Assembly (NCBI RefSeq): GCF_000332275.1
Contig: NZ_CM001776.1
Location: forward strand, 3,966,008-4,030,007
From: Synechococcus sp. PCC 7336
Lineage (GTDB): Bacteria; Cyanobacteriota; Cyanobacteriia; Thermostichales; PCC-7336
Direction: 5' to 3'
DNA length: 64,000 bases
The position numbers and the translations under genes are program-made. Below the pieces are notes generated by a model that searched no databases, was not told the origin of the DNA, and saw nothing but the letters and a program-made list of their open reading frames with translations. Positions 1 through 9,500 of this stretch are shown here, one piece after another (position 1 is the stretch's first letter; the number at the start of each line of letters is the position of its first letter).

Positions 1-343
1 CTGTAGCATCGCCATCTAACTTGGCGATCGCCCGTTCGAGCCATCCATCCACAAGCTCGCAATCCCCATCAATAAATTGCACGTATTCCAGTTGGGGGAA
101 ATGCTCGACCAAATAATCAAACCCAGCATTCCGACCGCGCGCCATCGTGAATGGCAGCGATCGATCGAGTTCGATGACAATCGCCTCTAATTTCCGCGCC
201 ATTTCAACGCTGCCATCCGTCGAGCCGGAATCCACATAAACAATCGGGATCTCGCGAGATAATCTCTCGCGCAAAGAGGTCAGGCAGCGCACCAGACGCA
301 CGCCTTCATTTCGACCGATCGCCACGACGCCAACTCTTCTCAT
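1..343 (-). CDS. Family-2 glycosyltransferase, 3' part cut by window edge
   Basis: The reading frame opens at an ATG at 343 and runs off the left edge, giving 114 residues. It begins MRRVGVVAIGRNEG, followed by IVYVDSGSTDGS and, near residue 97, FIDGDCEL. These are the nucleotide-sugar binding start and the DxD metal-binding motif of GT-A fold, family 2 glycosyltransferases. It lies 38 bp downstream of another GT2 gene on the same strand, so the two probably share a transcript for a polysaccharide or glycolipid. The acceptor and sugar cannot be told. The C-terminal half is outside the window. Confidence 0.85.
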   Translation of the reverse strand, partial: MRRVGVVAIGRNEGVRLVRCLTSLRERLSREIPIVYVDSGSTDGSVEMARKLEAIVIELDRSLPFTMARGRNAGFDYLVEHFPQLEYVQFIDGDCELVDGWLERAIAKLDGDAT

Positions 344-381
344 CGGTTTATCCCACTCGTCACATCAAACAAACTTTCAAC

Positions 382-1593
382 TCAAGATTCAGACAAACGC
401 TTTGTGCGAATCCATTGCCGTTCTGGATTGACTAAAAAGCTGAAATACAGCGGCATCTTCCACGCCACATAAGCGGGAATGGAAAGCAGGGTCAGCAGTG
501 AAATATCCTGTCTGCCAAACCTCCACCAACCCAGCGCAACCGCGATCGCCAACAATCCGCTCGCCACGCCCAAAATTGTTGCGGGCAGCCAAATACCCGC
601 CAGCAGACCGACCAGTCCGGCGATCGCTGACAATCCCGCGATCGTCAGTGCAAACAGCGACAGCGGCGGCACCCCCAATTCCAGCGCCAGCGCTAGCAGC
701 TCGAACCGCCGTTGCCGAAACGCTTCCCGCAGCAGTCGCGGGCAATGGGTCAGCAGCGACTGCAAATGACCGTGTTCCCACCGAGTTCGTTGGGTTTTAG
801 CCGTTTGTTGGCGATCGGGCAGGCGACCCACCACCCGTGCTGACGGGCAAAACATGGGTGCAAATCCCGCACAGGCCAGGTCGATCCCCAGCGTCATGTC
901 CTCCACAATGTCGCCGCTGGCCAAATTCGCGGCGGCGATCGCCACCCAAGGCAATGCCATCCCGGTGCCCGTCAGCAAACAAGGCAGCCCCAACCGAGCT
1001 AACCCTAGAGGTCGCACCAAATTCTTGACGCGAAAGGCAAAGGCCGAAACCGCATCTTTGGCGCTGGGAACAGGGGGTTTGTCCAACAGGTATTGAGCCT
1101 GCACCGGACGTCCGGCGATCGCAGCCTGCAGGCAAATTTTGGCGATCGCCCCCGGAGCCACCCAACAATCGGCATCCACAATCGCCACCACATCCGGCGG
1201 ATCCTCCGCCAGCAACGCGAGGCCACAATCGAGCGCATATCCTTTCCCTCGCAGTTGAGGGTTCTGCCGTTCAACGACTGCCGCCCCCGCTGCCCGAGCA
1301 ATGGCTGCTGTATTGTCGTTGCAGTTATCCGCCACAACTAACAGGCGATCGCCTTGGCCCAACTGCGATTTCACTGCTGCCAGCGTCGCTCCAATTCCGG
1401 CTGCTTCGTTGTGGGCGGGAACGAGAACTGCGATGCGAGGACGCGACGGCAAAAAATAGCGCTTCGACCGTTGCCGCGATAGAGCTGCCAGACATTCCAG
1501 GCAAAATGTGGCACTTAATAGCAAGGCCGCGACCGCAAGAATGAAGAGAAAAAATGAGATGACTTCGCCAGCAATGCTCCCTAAATCCACCAC
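382..1593 (-). CDS. Membrane-bound family-2 glycosyltransferase
   Basis: 403 residues. One N-terminal membrane segment (about 10-35) is followed by a cytoplasmic GT2 domain with VLVPAHNEA, VDADCW (DxD), VEDMTLG (catalytic acidic pair) and QRTRWEHGH (the QxxRW product-binding motif of processive transferases). Three or four hydrophobic C-terminal segments follow. This is the arrangement of hyaluronan/cellulose-synthase-like and related membrane transferases. Start: two adjacent GTG codons (1593 and 1590) follow a GGAGG; the 1590 codon has the better spacing. Its neighbour at 1-343 is a second GT2. The product is unknown; an exported polysaccharide or glycosylated carotenoid/lipid are both possible. 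Confidence 0.85.
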   Translation of the reverse strand: MVDLGSIAGEVISFFLFILAVAALLLSATFCLECLAALSRQRSKRYFLPSRPRIAVLVPAHNEAAGIGATLAAVKSQLGQGDRLLVVADNCNDNTAAIARAAGAAVVERQNPQLRGKGYALDCGLALLAEDPPDVVAIVDADCWVAPGAIAKICLQAAIAGRPVQAQYLLDKPPVPSAKDAVSAFAFRVKNLVRPLGLARLGLPCLLTGTGMALPWVAIAAANLASGDIVEDMTLGIDLACAGFAPMFCPSARVVGRLPDRQQTAKTQRTRWEHGHLQSLLTHCPRLLREAFRQRRFELLALALELGVPPLSLFALTIAGLSAIAGLVGLLAGIWLPATILGVASGLLAIAVALGWWRFGRQDISLLTLLSIPAYVAWKMPLYFSFLVNPERQWIRTKRLSES

Positions 1594-1802
1594 AGCACCT
1601 CCGAGAAGTTAGCTGTGGGAATATCCCCGTTGGTGTGACGGGCTCCTTTTTCGCAGGGCGAAAAGAGACCTCTACAGGTCGGCAATATTTTCAGAATCAT
1701 TTTCAGGACGTGATTTGCAGGACAGGTATCGATACTGAGGCGTCGAAAAAACAGCCGTTTTCTCCTAAACTCCGAAGTTCCGGGGACATCAATGCCGCCA
1801 CC

Positions 1803-2072
1803 CTAAGTTCGCTGGGCAACAGGGAACGACAGTTCGACAGTGTCAGCATCCCAGTGCTCGAGCAGTTGCTGAGCCTGTGGGGGAGTGACTCGTGCGAGGT
1901 AGACCAGTTGGCGGTAGGCATGACGCTTGCTCTCCCGCTCCCCATCGGATTGTTGATAGGCCACTCGAATGAATTCGAGTAAGCATCTTCTGTTGAGGTG
2001 TCGGGGAGCGGGAGCAACTGCGCGGGATAGTGGTTGAGAGCCTTGAAAAGACCTAGTTAATACAGACAACAT
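1803..2072 (-). CDS. Small conserved-looking protein of unknown function
   Basis: 89 residues, basic at the N-terminus, with a helical stretch YRQLVYLARVTPPQAQQLL near residues 54-72. I do not recognise the family. Support for a real gene is an AGGAG eight bases before the ATG and an ordered array of CTTCAT repeats directly upstream. Overlapping frames on both strands (1635-1982 plus, 1703-2017 minus) lack such a leader. No membrane segment or signal peptide is visible. Confidence 0.55.
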   Translation of the reverse strand: MLSVLTRSFQGSQPLSRAVAPAPRHLNRRCLLEFIRVAYQQSDGERESKRHAYRQLVYLARVTPPQAQQLLEHWDADTVELSFPVAQRT

Positions 2073-2490
2073 TGCAGCCGCTCCTTTTATGAAGTTTCTA
2101 TGAAGCTGCTTCGGATTATGAAGCCTTCATGAAGTTCGTTGAATCCGTGAAATTACTGATTTTTCCTCTTAAGTTCAAATTTGAGTTGCAGATCGTGACA
2201 ATCTAATGTATAGAAAGAATCAAGAAACTGTAGGGCTGGTGTGGCAGGATAGCGCCATCGACCAGCCCCTTCAGGGGCAGCGGGATTTTCTTGTTTTCTC
2301 TTCGAGCCCGAAGCTCTGAGAAACCAATGCTGCTAATCTAAAAACTCACCGGGGGGATTTCGGGAGATCGACTGTACGATCGCATAAATTGCGATCGCCT
2401 GTGCGCCTAGATAACCCCCGTCTAAGCAGAGACCCGTAGTTTTGAGAATGTGTCTCTCGCACAATTTCGATAAGTTACAAACTCTCTGCC
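2073..2490. other. Intergenic region with nested hairpins
   Basis: Apart from the CTTCAT array it holds an 8-bp inverted repeat GGGCTGGT (2233-2240) / ACCAGCCC (2261-2268) and a perfect hairpin CCCCT-TC-AGGGG (2266-2277). The two share bases, so they cannot form together. No U-tract follows either. The shifted-frame tail of the phytase-like gene would extend into this region to a stop at 2333. Confidence 0.4.
2088..2134 (-). promoter_or_regulatory. Four CTTCAT direct repeats, likely response-regulator operator
   Basis: On the minus strand the leader of the 89-residue gene carries CTTCATGA, CTTCATAA, CTTCATAG and CTTCATAA. Left edges on the plus strand are 2088, 2099, 2117 and 2128, so there are two pairs, each with 11-bp spacing. 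An 8-bp direct repeat with a 3-bp gap is the layout bound by PhoB/OmpR-family regulators; the 6-mer differs from the usual Pho box. The last copy ends just before the ribosome binding site. A CATAAT hexamer (2115-2120) could be a -10 box overlapped by the array. Confidence 0.5.
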
Positions 2491-3765
2491 TTAATTCATC
2501 GTCGCCAATATTGCCTTCCAGTAGATTGATGTCGCTGCCACGACCAGCATCAATAAGGTTGACTCAGGATTAGCGATAATCTCATCAGCGCCGTTGTTGC
2601 CACGAACTGTCAGGGGTATCTCTCCGTCAGTCCCCAAGCGAGGATCGAGATTGAGAGGGGTCTCTAGCTCTAACATAATAATTTCGGTGTCATCGATGTC
2701 AGGACCTCGACCGACGGAGAAAGGATAGTTATTGTCGTTCGCCACCAGAATGGTGTTCTTGTCGAGGACCAAAACAGCCTCGATGGTGACAAAGGGGAAA
2801 TCGAAGCGGGTGCTGCCATCGCCATTTAGATCGTTCGGATCGTCGAGATTCAACAGATCGACCAGCTCCTCTTTGGCCACAAAGCCGTTATCGTCAACCT
2901 CGGAGAGGTCAATTTTAAAGATCTTCTTGAACTCGGCTGCAGCCCCTTGCAACCCATCTCGCTCGATGACGAGGAATTCGTCCTCGTTGATGGGAGTGAA
3001 GTCGCCGATCGCGTGGCTGGGATCGGCCAGTTGATAAAAGCCCGCCAGCTCGTCCGCAAACTTGCCAGCCATTAAGTCAAATTCATAGATGCGCAGCGCT
3101 CCTGCCCGATCGCCCTCCACCGTTCCTTCTAACAGCGGATAGGCGGTGGTGCGATCGGGGCTGAAGGCCAAGCCCTCGTAACCGCGCGACTGGGGCAGGT
3201 TGGGCACGAAGTCGTCAGCCATCCCCAGTGCGCTTATGTTGGGGGTGGGAATAGGGGCATCGATTAGCTTGCCACTGCTGTCGAAGTGTAGTAAAAATGG
3301 CCCAAATTCTTCTCCAATCCAGAAGCTGCCGTCGTTGGCAATGATGAAAGACTCGATGTCGAAGTCTGCGCCAGTCAGAAGGCGATCTTCGGTGTCTTCG
3401 TTAACGATGTCAAAGGGAATCAGATGGTCGGGATCGGAGAGCTGGATGAAACTTTGGACTTCGACACCACCGTCTCCCCCTTCAATTCCAGCAAAGCTGG
3501 GAGCAACTCGGTAGAGACGCAGCAGGTAATCTGCACTGTTGATTTGTGCGCCAAAACCGTTATCGGACAGAAACAAAAAAGAGCCTGCTTCAGCGGGAAA
3601 GAACTGAACCCCACTAAAGCCTTGTATGGGCTGGCCGTCAAATGGTCCCGTGCGACCGTTGGCAGAAATGGGTTTTCCGCTACCGTTGTCTGCCCCAGAC
3701 TGGGGGCCTTCAGCAAAGGTGTCTGCCGGAAGCGAGGTAAAGCCAATCAGTTTCGAGCGTGGCAT
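2491..3765 (-). CDS. Phytase-like esterase domain protein with broken RTX tail
   Basis: 424 residues. The body resembles the 'esterase-like activity of phytase' beta-propeller family: LFLSDNGFG, GADFDIESF, WIGEEFGPFLLHFD and GYEGLAFSPD are the recurring blade motifs, spread over residues 60-380. No signal peptide is present although relatives are often secreted, and an in-frame TGA just upstream of the ATG rules out extension in this frame. The end (GNNGADEIIANPESTL) looks like the start of RTX calcium-binding repeats, but the last 15 or so residues in frame are unrelated. Another frame continues with IDAGRGSDINLLEGNIGDDE and stops at 2333, indicating a one-base frameshift near 2560. Confidence 0.75.
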   Translation of the reverse strand: MPRSKLIGFTSLPADTFAEGPQSGADNGSGKPISANGRTGPFDGQPIQGFSGVQFFPAEAGSFLFLSDNGFGAQINSADYLLRLYRVAPSFAGIEGGDGGVEVQSFIQLSDPDHLIPFDIVNEDTEDRLLTGADFDIESFIIANDGSFWIGEEFGPFLLHFDSSGKLIDAPIPTPNISALGMADDFVPNLPQSRGYEGLAFSPDRTTAYPLLEGTVEGDRAGALRIYEFDLMAGKFADELAGFYQLADPSHAIGDFTPINEDEFLVIERDGLQGAAAEFKKIFKIDLSEVDDNGFVAKEELVDLLNLDDPNDLNGDGSTRFDFPFVTIEAVLVLDKNTILVANDNNYPFSVGRGPDIDDTEIIMLELETPLNLDPRLGTDGEIPLTVRGNNGADEIIANPESTLLMLVVAATSIYWKAILATMN

Positions 3766-3954
3766 AGGGTTGTGGCTCCATCAATATTTGCCTTCCGATC
3801 GCCTGCACCACCGACCGAGCCTGCATCGAGCGGAAGGCACAGGCAAAATCGGCGATCGCTTCGGTTGTGGGCGATCCTGCGGCAAGAGCTGGCAATTCGT
3901 GCGAGGTCTGAGAGGAAGTCTCTTTATGATGGAGGCAGTTTGGCAGAGGGCTCC

Positions 3955-4632
3955 ATGAAAATCTTAGTGGGATCGGATTACCATTGCGATCCTCAACTAC
4001 AGGCAGAAGCGATCGCTCTGTTGCCAGAGGTGGATTGGTACATTAACTGCGGCGATTTTTGCACTCAGGCAGGGCGTTTGCCGGAGGCGAAGCGGTTGGG
4101 GGTCCATCCTCGGGGAGAGGGGGAACTCGACCAGTTGCAACAGTTTTGGCAGCGGCTGGACGCAATCGGAAAACCGTGGCTGTTCGTGCCGGGAAATCAC
4201 GAGCCTCCCGCCCCAACGCTGGCTGGCCTGTACGAAAAATCGGGCTGTCAAAACGGCCGCCTCAGTTTAGCAACCGAACTGATGCAGTTGGGACCCTTGC
4301 AAGTGCTGGTGGTGCCCTGGACGCCCCCCTGTGGCTGGTGTTGGTCCCTCAGTCGCGAGCATGTCGAAGAGGTGACCCAAATCTACAGCGATACAGATGT
4401 GGATATGCTCGTCACCCACGCTCCCCCCAAAGGCGTCTTGGATGAAGGAGGACAATGGTATCGAGCCCAAACCCCCACTCTACTGCCAGTGGTACGAGCC
4501 CTGTCCCCGCGCTATTATCTTTGCGGTCACATGCATGCCGATGGCGGTCAAACCGAGACGAAAAATGGCACGACCTTTGTGAATGCGGCCAAACACAATC
4601 TTGCGATCGAGCTAGATCTGGGGTTAGGGTAA
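3955..4632 (+). CDS. Calcineurin-like metallophosphoesterase
   Basis: 225 residues. The dinuclear-metal motifs appear in order: GSDYH (D-x-H, residues 7-11), NCGDF, VPGNHE, VTHAPP and CGHMH. This is the compact phosphoesterase fold used by many small cytoplasmic phosphodiesterases. The start is the ATG at 3955 after GAGGG; the longer frame from 3424 overlaps the oppositely oriented phytase-like gene and its extra sequence has no protein-like character. Substrate unknown. It is divergent from the phytase-like gene, so phosphate metabolism could link them, but that is inference only. Confidence 0.85.
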   Translation: MKILVGSDYHCDPQLQAEAIALLPEVDWYINCGDFCTQAGRLPEAKRLGVHPRGEGELDQLQQFWQRLDAIGKPWLFVPGNHEPPAPTLAGLYEKSGCQNGRLSLATELMQLGPLQVLVVPWTPPCGWCWSLSREHVEEVTQIYSDTDVDMLVTHAPPKGVLDEGGQWYRAQTPTLLPVVRALSPRYYLCGHMHADGGQTETKNGTTFVNAAKHNLAIELDLGLG

Positions 4633-4735
4633 GTGCTCGTGCTTTGTCTTTCGTCCAGTCGGCCAATCCGGCGAGCATCCGCGATGGCGACCGATCGCGC
4701 ACCGATTCCCCTATCCCTGACGGAGACACCCCTGT

Positions 4736-5617
4736 ATGCCCTATCCCCGCAAGCGCTTTGGCCAACATTGGCTCAAGGATAGTAGCGTGCATCGGGCAAT
4801 GGTTGCAGCAGCAGGATTGAATGTAGAGGCGATGGCAGGGCAGGCGGCATTGCCAGAGGCTGCCCCTTGCGTGTTGGAAATTGGGCCGGGAACCGGACAG
4901 CTCACGCGACGGCTGTTGGCAGCGGGGGCGCGGGTCATTGGGGTGGAACTCGATCGCGATCTGTGCGACGGCCTCAGACGACTGTTGGGGGATGAGGATC
5001 GGTTTGCGCTCTTGGAAGGAGACATCCTGCAACTGCCGCTGCCCGCCGAGCCGCGATTCATTGTGGCCAATATTCCCTACAACATCACCAGCCCCCTATT
5101 GGATAGGGTGTTGGGTTCTCCCGAACATCCCGTGGGGCAGTTCGATCGCATTGTCCTTCTAGTCCAAAAAGAACTGGCCGATCGCCTCTCTGCCGAACCG
5201 AATACTAAGGCCTATGGGGCAATGACGGTGCGATCGCGCTATCTGGCTAATTGCGAAACCCTCCAGTCTGTCCCTCGCACGGCTTTTAAACCCCCTCCCA
5301 AAGTCGAATCGGCCATTATTCGCCTGACCCCCCGTTCTTTCCCGACGGTGCCCGCCGATATCCATTGGTTCTCCATTTTGGTGCGACAGGGCTTCGCCAC
5401 TCGCCGCAAGACTTTAGCCAACGCCCTCCAATCTTTAGCGGACAAGCCCGCCATCTACGCGGCACTCGAAAGCATCGATCGCGATCCCCTCAGTCGCGCC
5501 GAGGCCCTAAGTGTTAGCGATTGGATTGCGCTCAGCGATGCGTTATTATCCAGGCGCGCTGTCGAATCAACTGGAGAGCGCCAACCCTCTGATTCATCGC
5601 CATCTGCTATCTCGTGA
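4736..5617 (+). CDS. rsmA: 16S rRNA adenine-1518/1519 N6-dimethyltransferase
   Basis: 293 residues. RsmA (KsgA) dimethylates two adjacent adenines in the 3' hairpin of 16S rRNA during 30S maturation. It starts with RKRFGQHWLKDS, typical for the family. The SAM site is VLEIGPGTGQLTRRL, and the catalytic motif is NIPYNITSPL (NxPY). The C-terminal helical domain contains GFATRRKTLANAL. A GGAG precedes the ATG by ten bases. Its stop overlaps the start of the next gene. In many cyanobacteria ispE follows rsmA; here it does not. Confidence 0.97.
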   Translation: MPYPRKRFGQHWLKDSSVHRAMVAAAGLNVEAMAGQAALPEAAPCVLEIGPGTGQLTRRLLAAGARVIGVELDRDLCDGLRRLLGDEDRFALLEGDILQLPLPAEPRFIVANIPYNITSPLLDRVLGSPEHPVGQFDRIVLLVQKELADRLSAEPNTKAYGAMTVRSRYLANCETLQSVPRTAFKPPPKVESAIIRLTPRSFPTVPADIHWFSILVRQGFATRRKTLANALQSLADKPAIYAALESIDRDPLSRAEALSVSDWIALSDALLSRRAVESTGERQPSDSSPSAIS

Positions 5618-5823
5618 CTCAATCCGACCCGTTGAAGCGATCGCTTGTTTATGTCCTCAAACTGGCTTTGGGCAGCATTTTGCTGTCCGTGGCTGTGAAA
5701 TATGGCGGCCCTTACTTGCACGTTCCCGAGCGACCGACGGTGGCGATCGGGATAATCGTCACGCCAGCGATCGCCGTTGCGGCCATCCTCTGGCGCTTGC
5801 AAGGGAAATCCTCTTCAGTTTGA
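5614..5823 (+). CDS. Small two-helix membrane protein
   Basis: 69 residues starting at a GTG that overlaps the rsmA stop by four bases (GTGA), so translation is probably coupled. Two hydrophobic segments (about 12-30 and 43-60) separated by a short polar loop suggest a small integral membrane protein. I do not recognise the family. The coupling and lack of an alternative frame make it a credible gene. Confidence 0.7.
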   Translation: MTQSDPLKRSLVYVLKLALGSILLSVAVKYGGPYLHVPERPTVAIGIIVTPAIAVAAILWRLQGKSSSV

Positions 5824-5852
5824 ATACACTGAGATTGTGGAGGTCAGCCGCA

Positions 5853-6518
5853 ATGGTGAGTGTTTCTCCCCAACCGCCAATCATTCAGACCGATCGGTGG
5901 GTGAGGGCGAGTTGGGCTGAATTTGAAGCTTTGTTCGATAGCCCCACATTGGAAGGGGGGCGATTTTATTACGATCGCGGTCGGATGAGGATTGAGATGC
6001 CACCCATCGGTTCTTCCCACGGCCAAGACGATCCTGTGGTGTCGAGAGTGGTGAGCTTATATGCAACAGCAAATCATGTGCGGTTCAAAGAGCTAGGGAA
6101 TGCAAGTTTCAGAAAGACTGGGGAGGTTGAGTTTCAGCCGGATATTGCTTATTACATTGGTGCCGAGGTCGAGTTTCCAGCTCGGGGAACTGCACCGATC
6201 GATTTGGCAGCGGTAGAGCCGCCGACTTTGGCGATCGAGATTGCGTCAACCAGTCTCAACGACGACTTAGGGCAAAAGCGTCTGCTCTACGAGCAGTTGC
6301 GGGTGCGGGAATATTGGGTGGTTGACGTGCAGGCGAGCGAAGTGATTGCGTTTGAGATTTCAGAGCAGGGGCGTAGCGGTCGCATTCAGGCGTCTCGGGT
6401 GCTGCCAGGATTGCAGATCTCTGTGCTGGAAGAGGCTTTGAAACGCAGTCAAGCTGAGGATGATGGTGCCATTAACCGCTGGTTGCTGGAGATTTTCGCC
6501 GCTGGAGGCAAGGGCTGA
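5853..6518 (+). CDS. Uma2-family (DUF820) restriction-endonuclease-like protein
   Basis: 221 residues. Contains the Uma2 pattern of the PD-(D/E)XK fold: VEFQPDIAYY, PPTLAIEIASTSLNDDLGQK and YEQLRVREYWVVD. The D/E-x-E acidic residues and downstream lysine of the predicted active site are present. Such genes are present in many copies in cyanobacterial genomes and their role is unknown. The ATG at 5853 lies nine bases after GGAGG; a longer open frame upstream overlaps rsmA and its partner and is not used. It ends 14 bp from the convergent membrane-protein gene. Confidence 0.9.
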   Translation: MVSVSPQPPIIQTDRWVRASWAEFEALFDSPTLEGGRFYYDRGRMRIEMPPIGSSHGQDDPVVSRVVSLYATANHVRFKELGNASFRKTGEVEFQPDIAYYIGAEVEFPARGTAPIDLAAVEPPTLAIEIASTSLNDDLGQKRLLYEQLRVREYWVVDVQASEVIAFEISEQGRSGRIQASRVLPGLQISVLEEALKRSQAEDDGAINRWLLEIFAAGGKG

Positions 6519-6532
6519 TGGCCATTCAACTG

Positions 6533-9500
6533 TCACTCCCATTCCTCCAGGGCCTCGGACCAAGCTTGCATGCCCTGCAACGTTTGCCCCCGGCGAGATT
6601 CGAAGGTGGCTGCAACCCAGATGAGGGTCAAGCCCAACAGAATGCCAATGCTCCACAGGGCGGCGGCAGAAGTGGCGATCGCCAGCCAAGTCTCTCGCAG
6701 TAGGGCGATCGCAAAGGACAGCGTGCCCACATATAACAATGCCCGCGTCCGCAACAGCACTCCGGCGATCGCCACGGCCAAGCCAATCGCAACCCCCAAC
6801 CAACCTCCGCCAGTGACGGATTCCGCCTCAATCAGAGCAGTTGCGCAGATTAGCGCGATCGCCAAACACCGCAACCAGTGTCGGGTTTCTCGCCGCGTTG
6901 CTGACGCCAGCGATGGTTCCACTTGAATGGCGTAGAGGGCCGAGCCCCCCAGCAGCAATACCAGCCAGAAAAAATCGAGCCATCCCCACACTTCCAAAAG
7001 CTGAACGATCCCCCAGTCAGCTAGCACTAGAGCCCCATAACTGAGTCTGACGCGACGGGTCAGTCTCGCCATCGAGGCATAAAAAGCAGCCACCGACAGC
7101 AAGCTCTGCCAGCCGACACCCAGGGCGGTCACCCCCACAACCAGTCCGGGCAAAACTAGGGCCGCTCGCTGCCAGGGTTGGGGCGACCATCCCCAGACAC
7201 CCCAAGGGAGACGGTAGAGGAGCAAGCATAGTGCGGCAGCCAGGGCACCCGCCCACTGCAGCAACAGTGTTGGCTCGGGAACTGTCCAGTACAAGCCGTA
7301 CCCGATCGCCGTCACCCCCCACAGCATTCCTCCATAGATCCAGAAATCCAGCTGGATTCCGCCAGCGATCGGCGCTTCAATTCGTCCGCGCATCGCGCCG
7401 TAAAGGGCTGCCGTCATTGCACCGACCAACCAAATCCAGTGGCCGAGATAGCTGACGGGAAGCATCAACGCCACCCATAGCAGCAGGCTGCAGCCAACCC
7501 AATGAATGTCGGCAATTGCTGCGAGTGCCCTGTCGCTGGAACGGGTATAGGCAGCAATCCAATTCGAAAACAAGCGGTAGAGCGTGGCGATCGCCACCGC
7601 TAGCAGTGCCAGCAGTCCGACGCCATCGCCCACCTCTCCTCCTGACACCTGCAGGAGTTGGTAGACAAGTAGTTGATAAGCAGCAACGGCGATCGCCGCC
7701 AGCCCGACGTAGGAGAATGGCCGCAAGCTGATGTGTCGGCGGCCCAAACCGATCGAGACGAAGGCGAAGGCCAAAGTATAGAGTCCGCTAACCGCCGCGA
7801 ACTCTCCCAGCGGTAGGAGAGCTCCCAGTAAAGCATAGGCAGCAGGAACGACGTGCCAACTGAGGAGATAGGACTGCCCGGTTCGCCGAACCCACCAATC
7901 CCCCCCCACCTGCAGTGCCAATCCCAGGCCCAGGTTGAACAGTGCTAAGGGAATGAAGGGTTGTTCCGCAAACGCTAGCGCGCTCGCTCCCACCATTTCC
8001 AGGCCGAATGCTAGAGCGTAGAATTCCAGATTTGCCGGTCGATGCCATGCCCGGTAAGCGGTTGCAGTGACGGTCAGGAGCGCAGCAGCGATGGGCAACG
8101 AACTGGCGGACAAACTATCCGTCCAGTAAAGCTCCAGATTGTATGTGAATAAGAGCAACAAATTCGGCACAACTAGCGCGATCGCCCAGCCGTTTGCAGC
8201 GATCGCAAATGAGCCCGCTAATGCTCCTTCCCGCTTCGCCACTTGAGGGTGGAGCAACCACAGCAGCAGGGCAAGGGCGGCACTTGTCACCATCCACCAT
8301 TCCCAATTCAATGGCACGAGGGCAAGCTGCCAAAAACCGGTCAATACGAGGGCGAGACCAAATCCAACCGTCAGAGCAGACCAGACAGAATTGGGTTTGC
8401 GAACGGCCAGCCATGCCATTAAGGCTGTTGCTACTGCCAAGCTAAACAGCCGCGAGATCGGCGAGGCTGCCGTTAAAACCTGTGCGAGGAACAGTCCGCC
8501 GATCGCAATCCAAGTGGGTTCGAGCTGGAAGCGATCTCTGCCGCGCCAGTCCGCGACTGCTGCTGCAATGGGCGTTGCCAACCACAGCCAGCCCCAATTC
8601 TCCCCCGGTTCGATGACCCCGAACAGGAAGCCAATGTAACTCAGACCCGCCAATCCCAGCCCTACATACCAAGTACTTTGCCGCCAAAGAGGCCAGTTTG
8701 GGGACGCGCTTGTGAAGCTCCATTCGGCGATCGCCATCCCCAAGCCGATCGCCGCCCATCCCGACAGGCCAATGCCTGGAAAGACGAAATCGATCCCGGC
8801 GATCGTTGCCGCGACCCCAAACAGGTGGGTGAGATAAATCAGTGGAAGAGACGCTGACGATCGTTTGCGGGTGACGATTGCTAAGGTCCCAGCGGTGAGG
8901 AATAAACTCAGCGATCGCACCCCCGGGTTGATGGCACCGGCCAGCGTCGAGATGGCCCCCAACACCATCGCCATTCTTTCCAACTGCAGTGCCAATCGAG
9001 GCTGTTGTCGAGCTCGCAGCCATGCGGTTCCCGCCAGCACCCACCATAGGTAAGGCATCAACCCAAGGGCTACGAGAGCCCAAGGCATCCCCGTCGCGCC
9101 GAATGTTTCCGTTGCCAGCACGACGATCTGTTGCCGAGCGGCGGCTGGCACTAATTGCCACAGCAATCCCATGCCTTGTAGGCCGACGCCAAACAGCAGC
9201 AAGAGTTCTGCTACGCGCCAGAGCCGTTGCAGGCGCTCCGCCAAAATCCATGTAGCTAGACCGCTGATGGCGAGAGCCTGTAGGGGAAGATCCGTCACCG
9301 TCACTCGCCAGCCCGCCACCAGCAACACGCCTCCTACCACTAACCAGCCAACCGGTTTTGCCCGAGAGCGCCCCACCCAACACAGTTGCCAGCCCAACAC
9401 CCCCAACAGCAGTCCCAATTGCTGGATGGGAATTCCGACGACGAGCAACGCTCTGGCGATCGGCAGCATGGCGCAGGTGGCGAGGATCGCCTGTGCCGAA

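Noticed and set aside
3424-3954. Long in-frame extension of the metallophosphoesterase
   Set aside because: It lies antisense to the well-supported phytase-like gene; the metal-binding motifs start right after the ATG at 3955.
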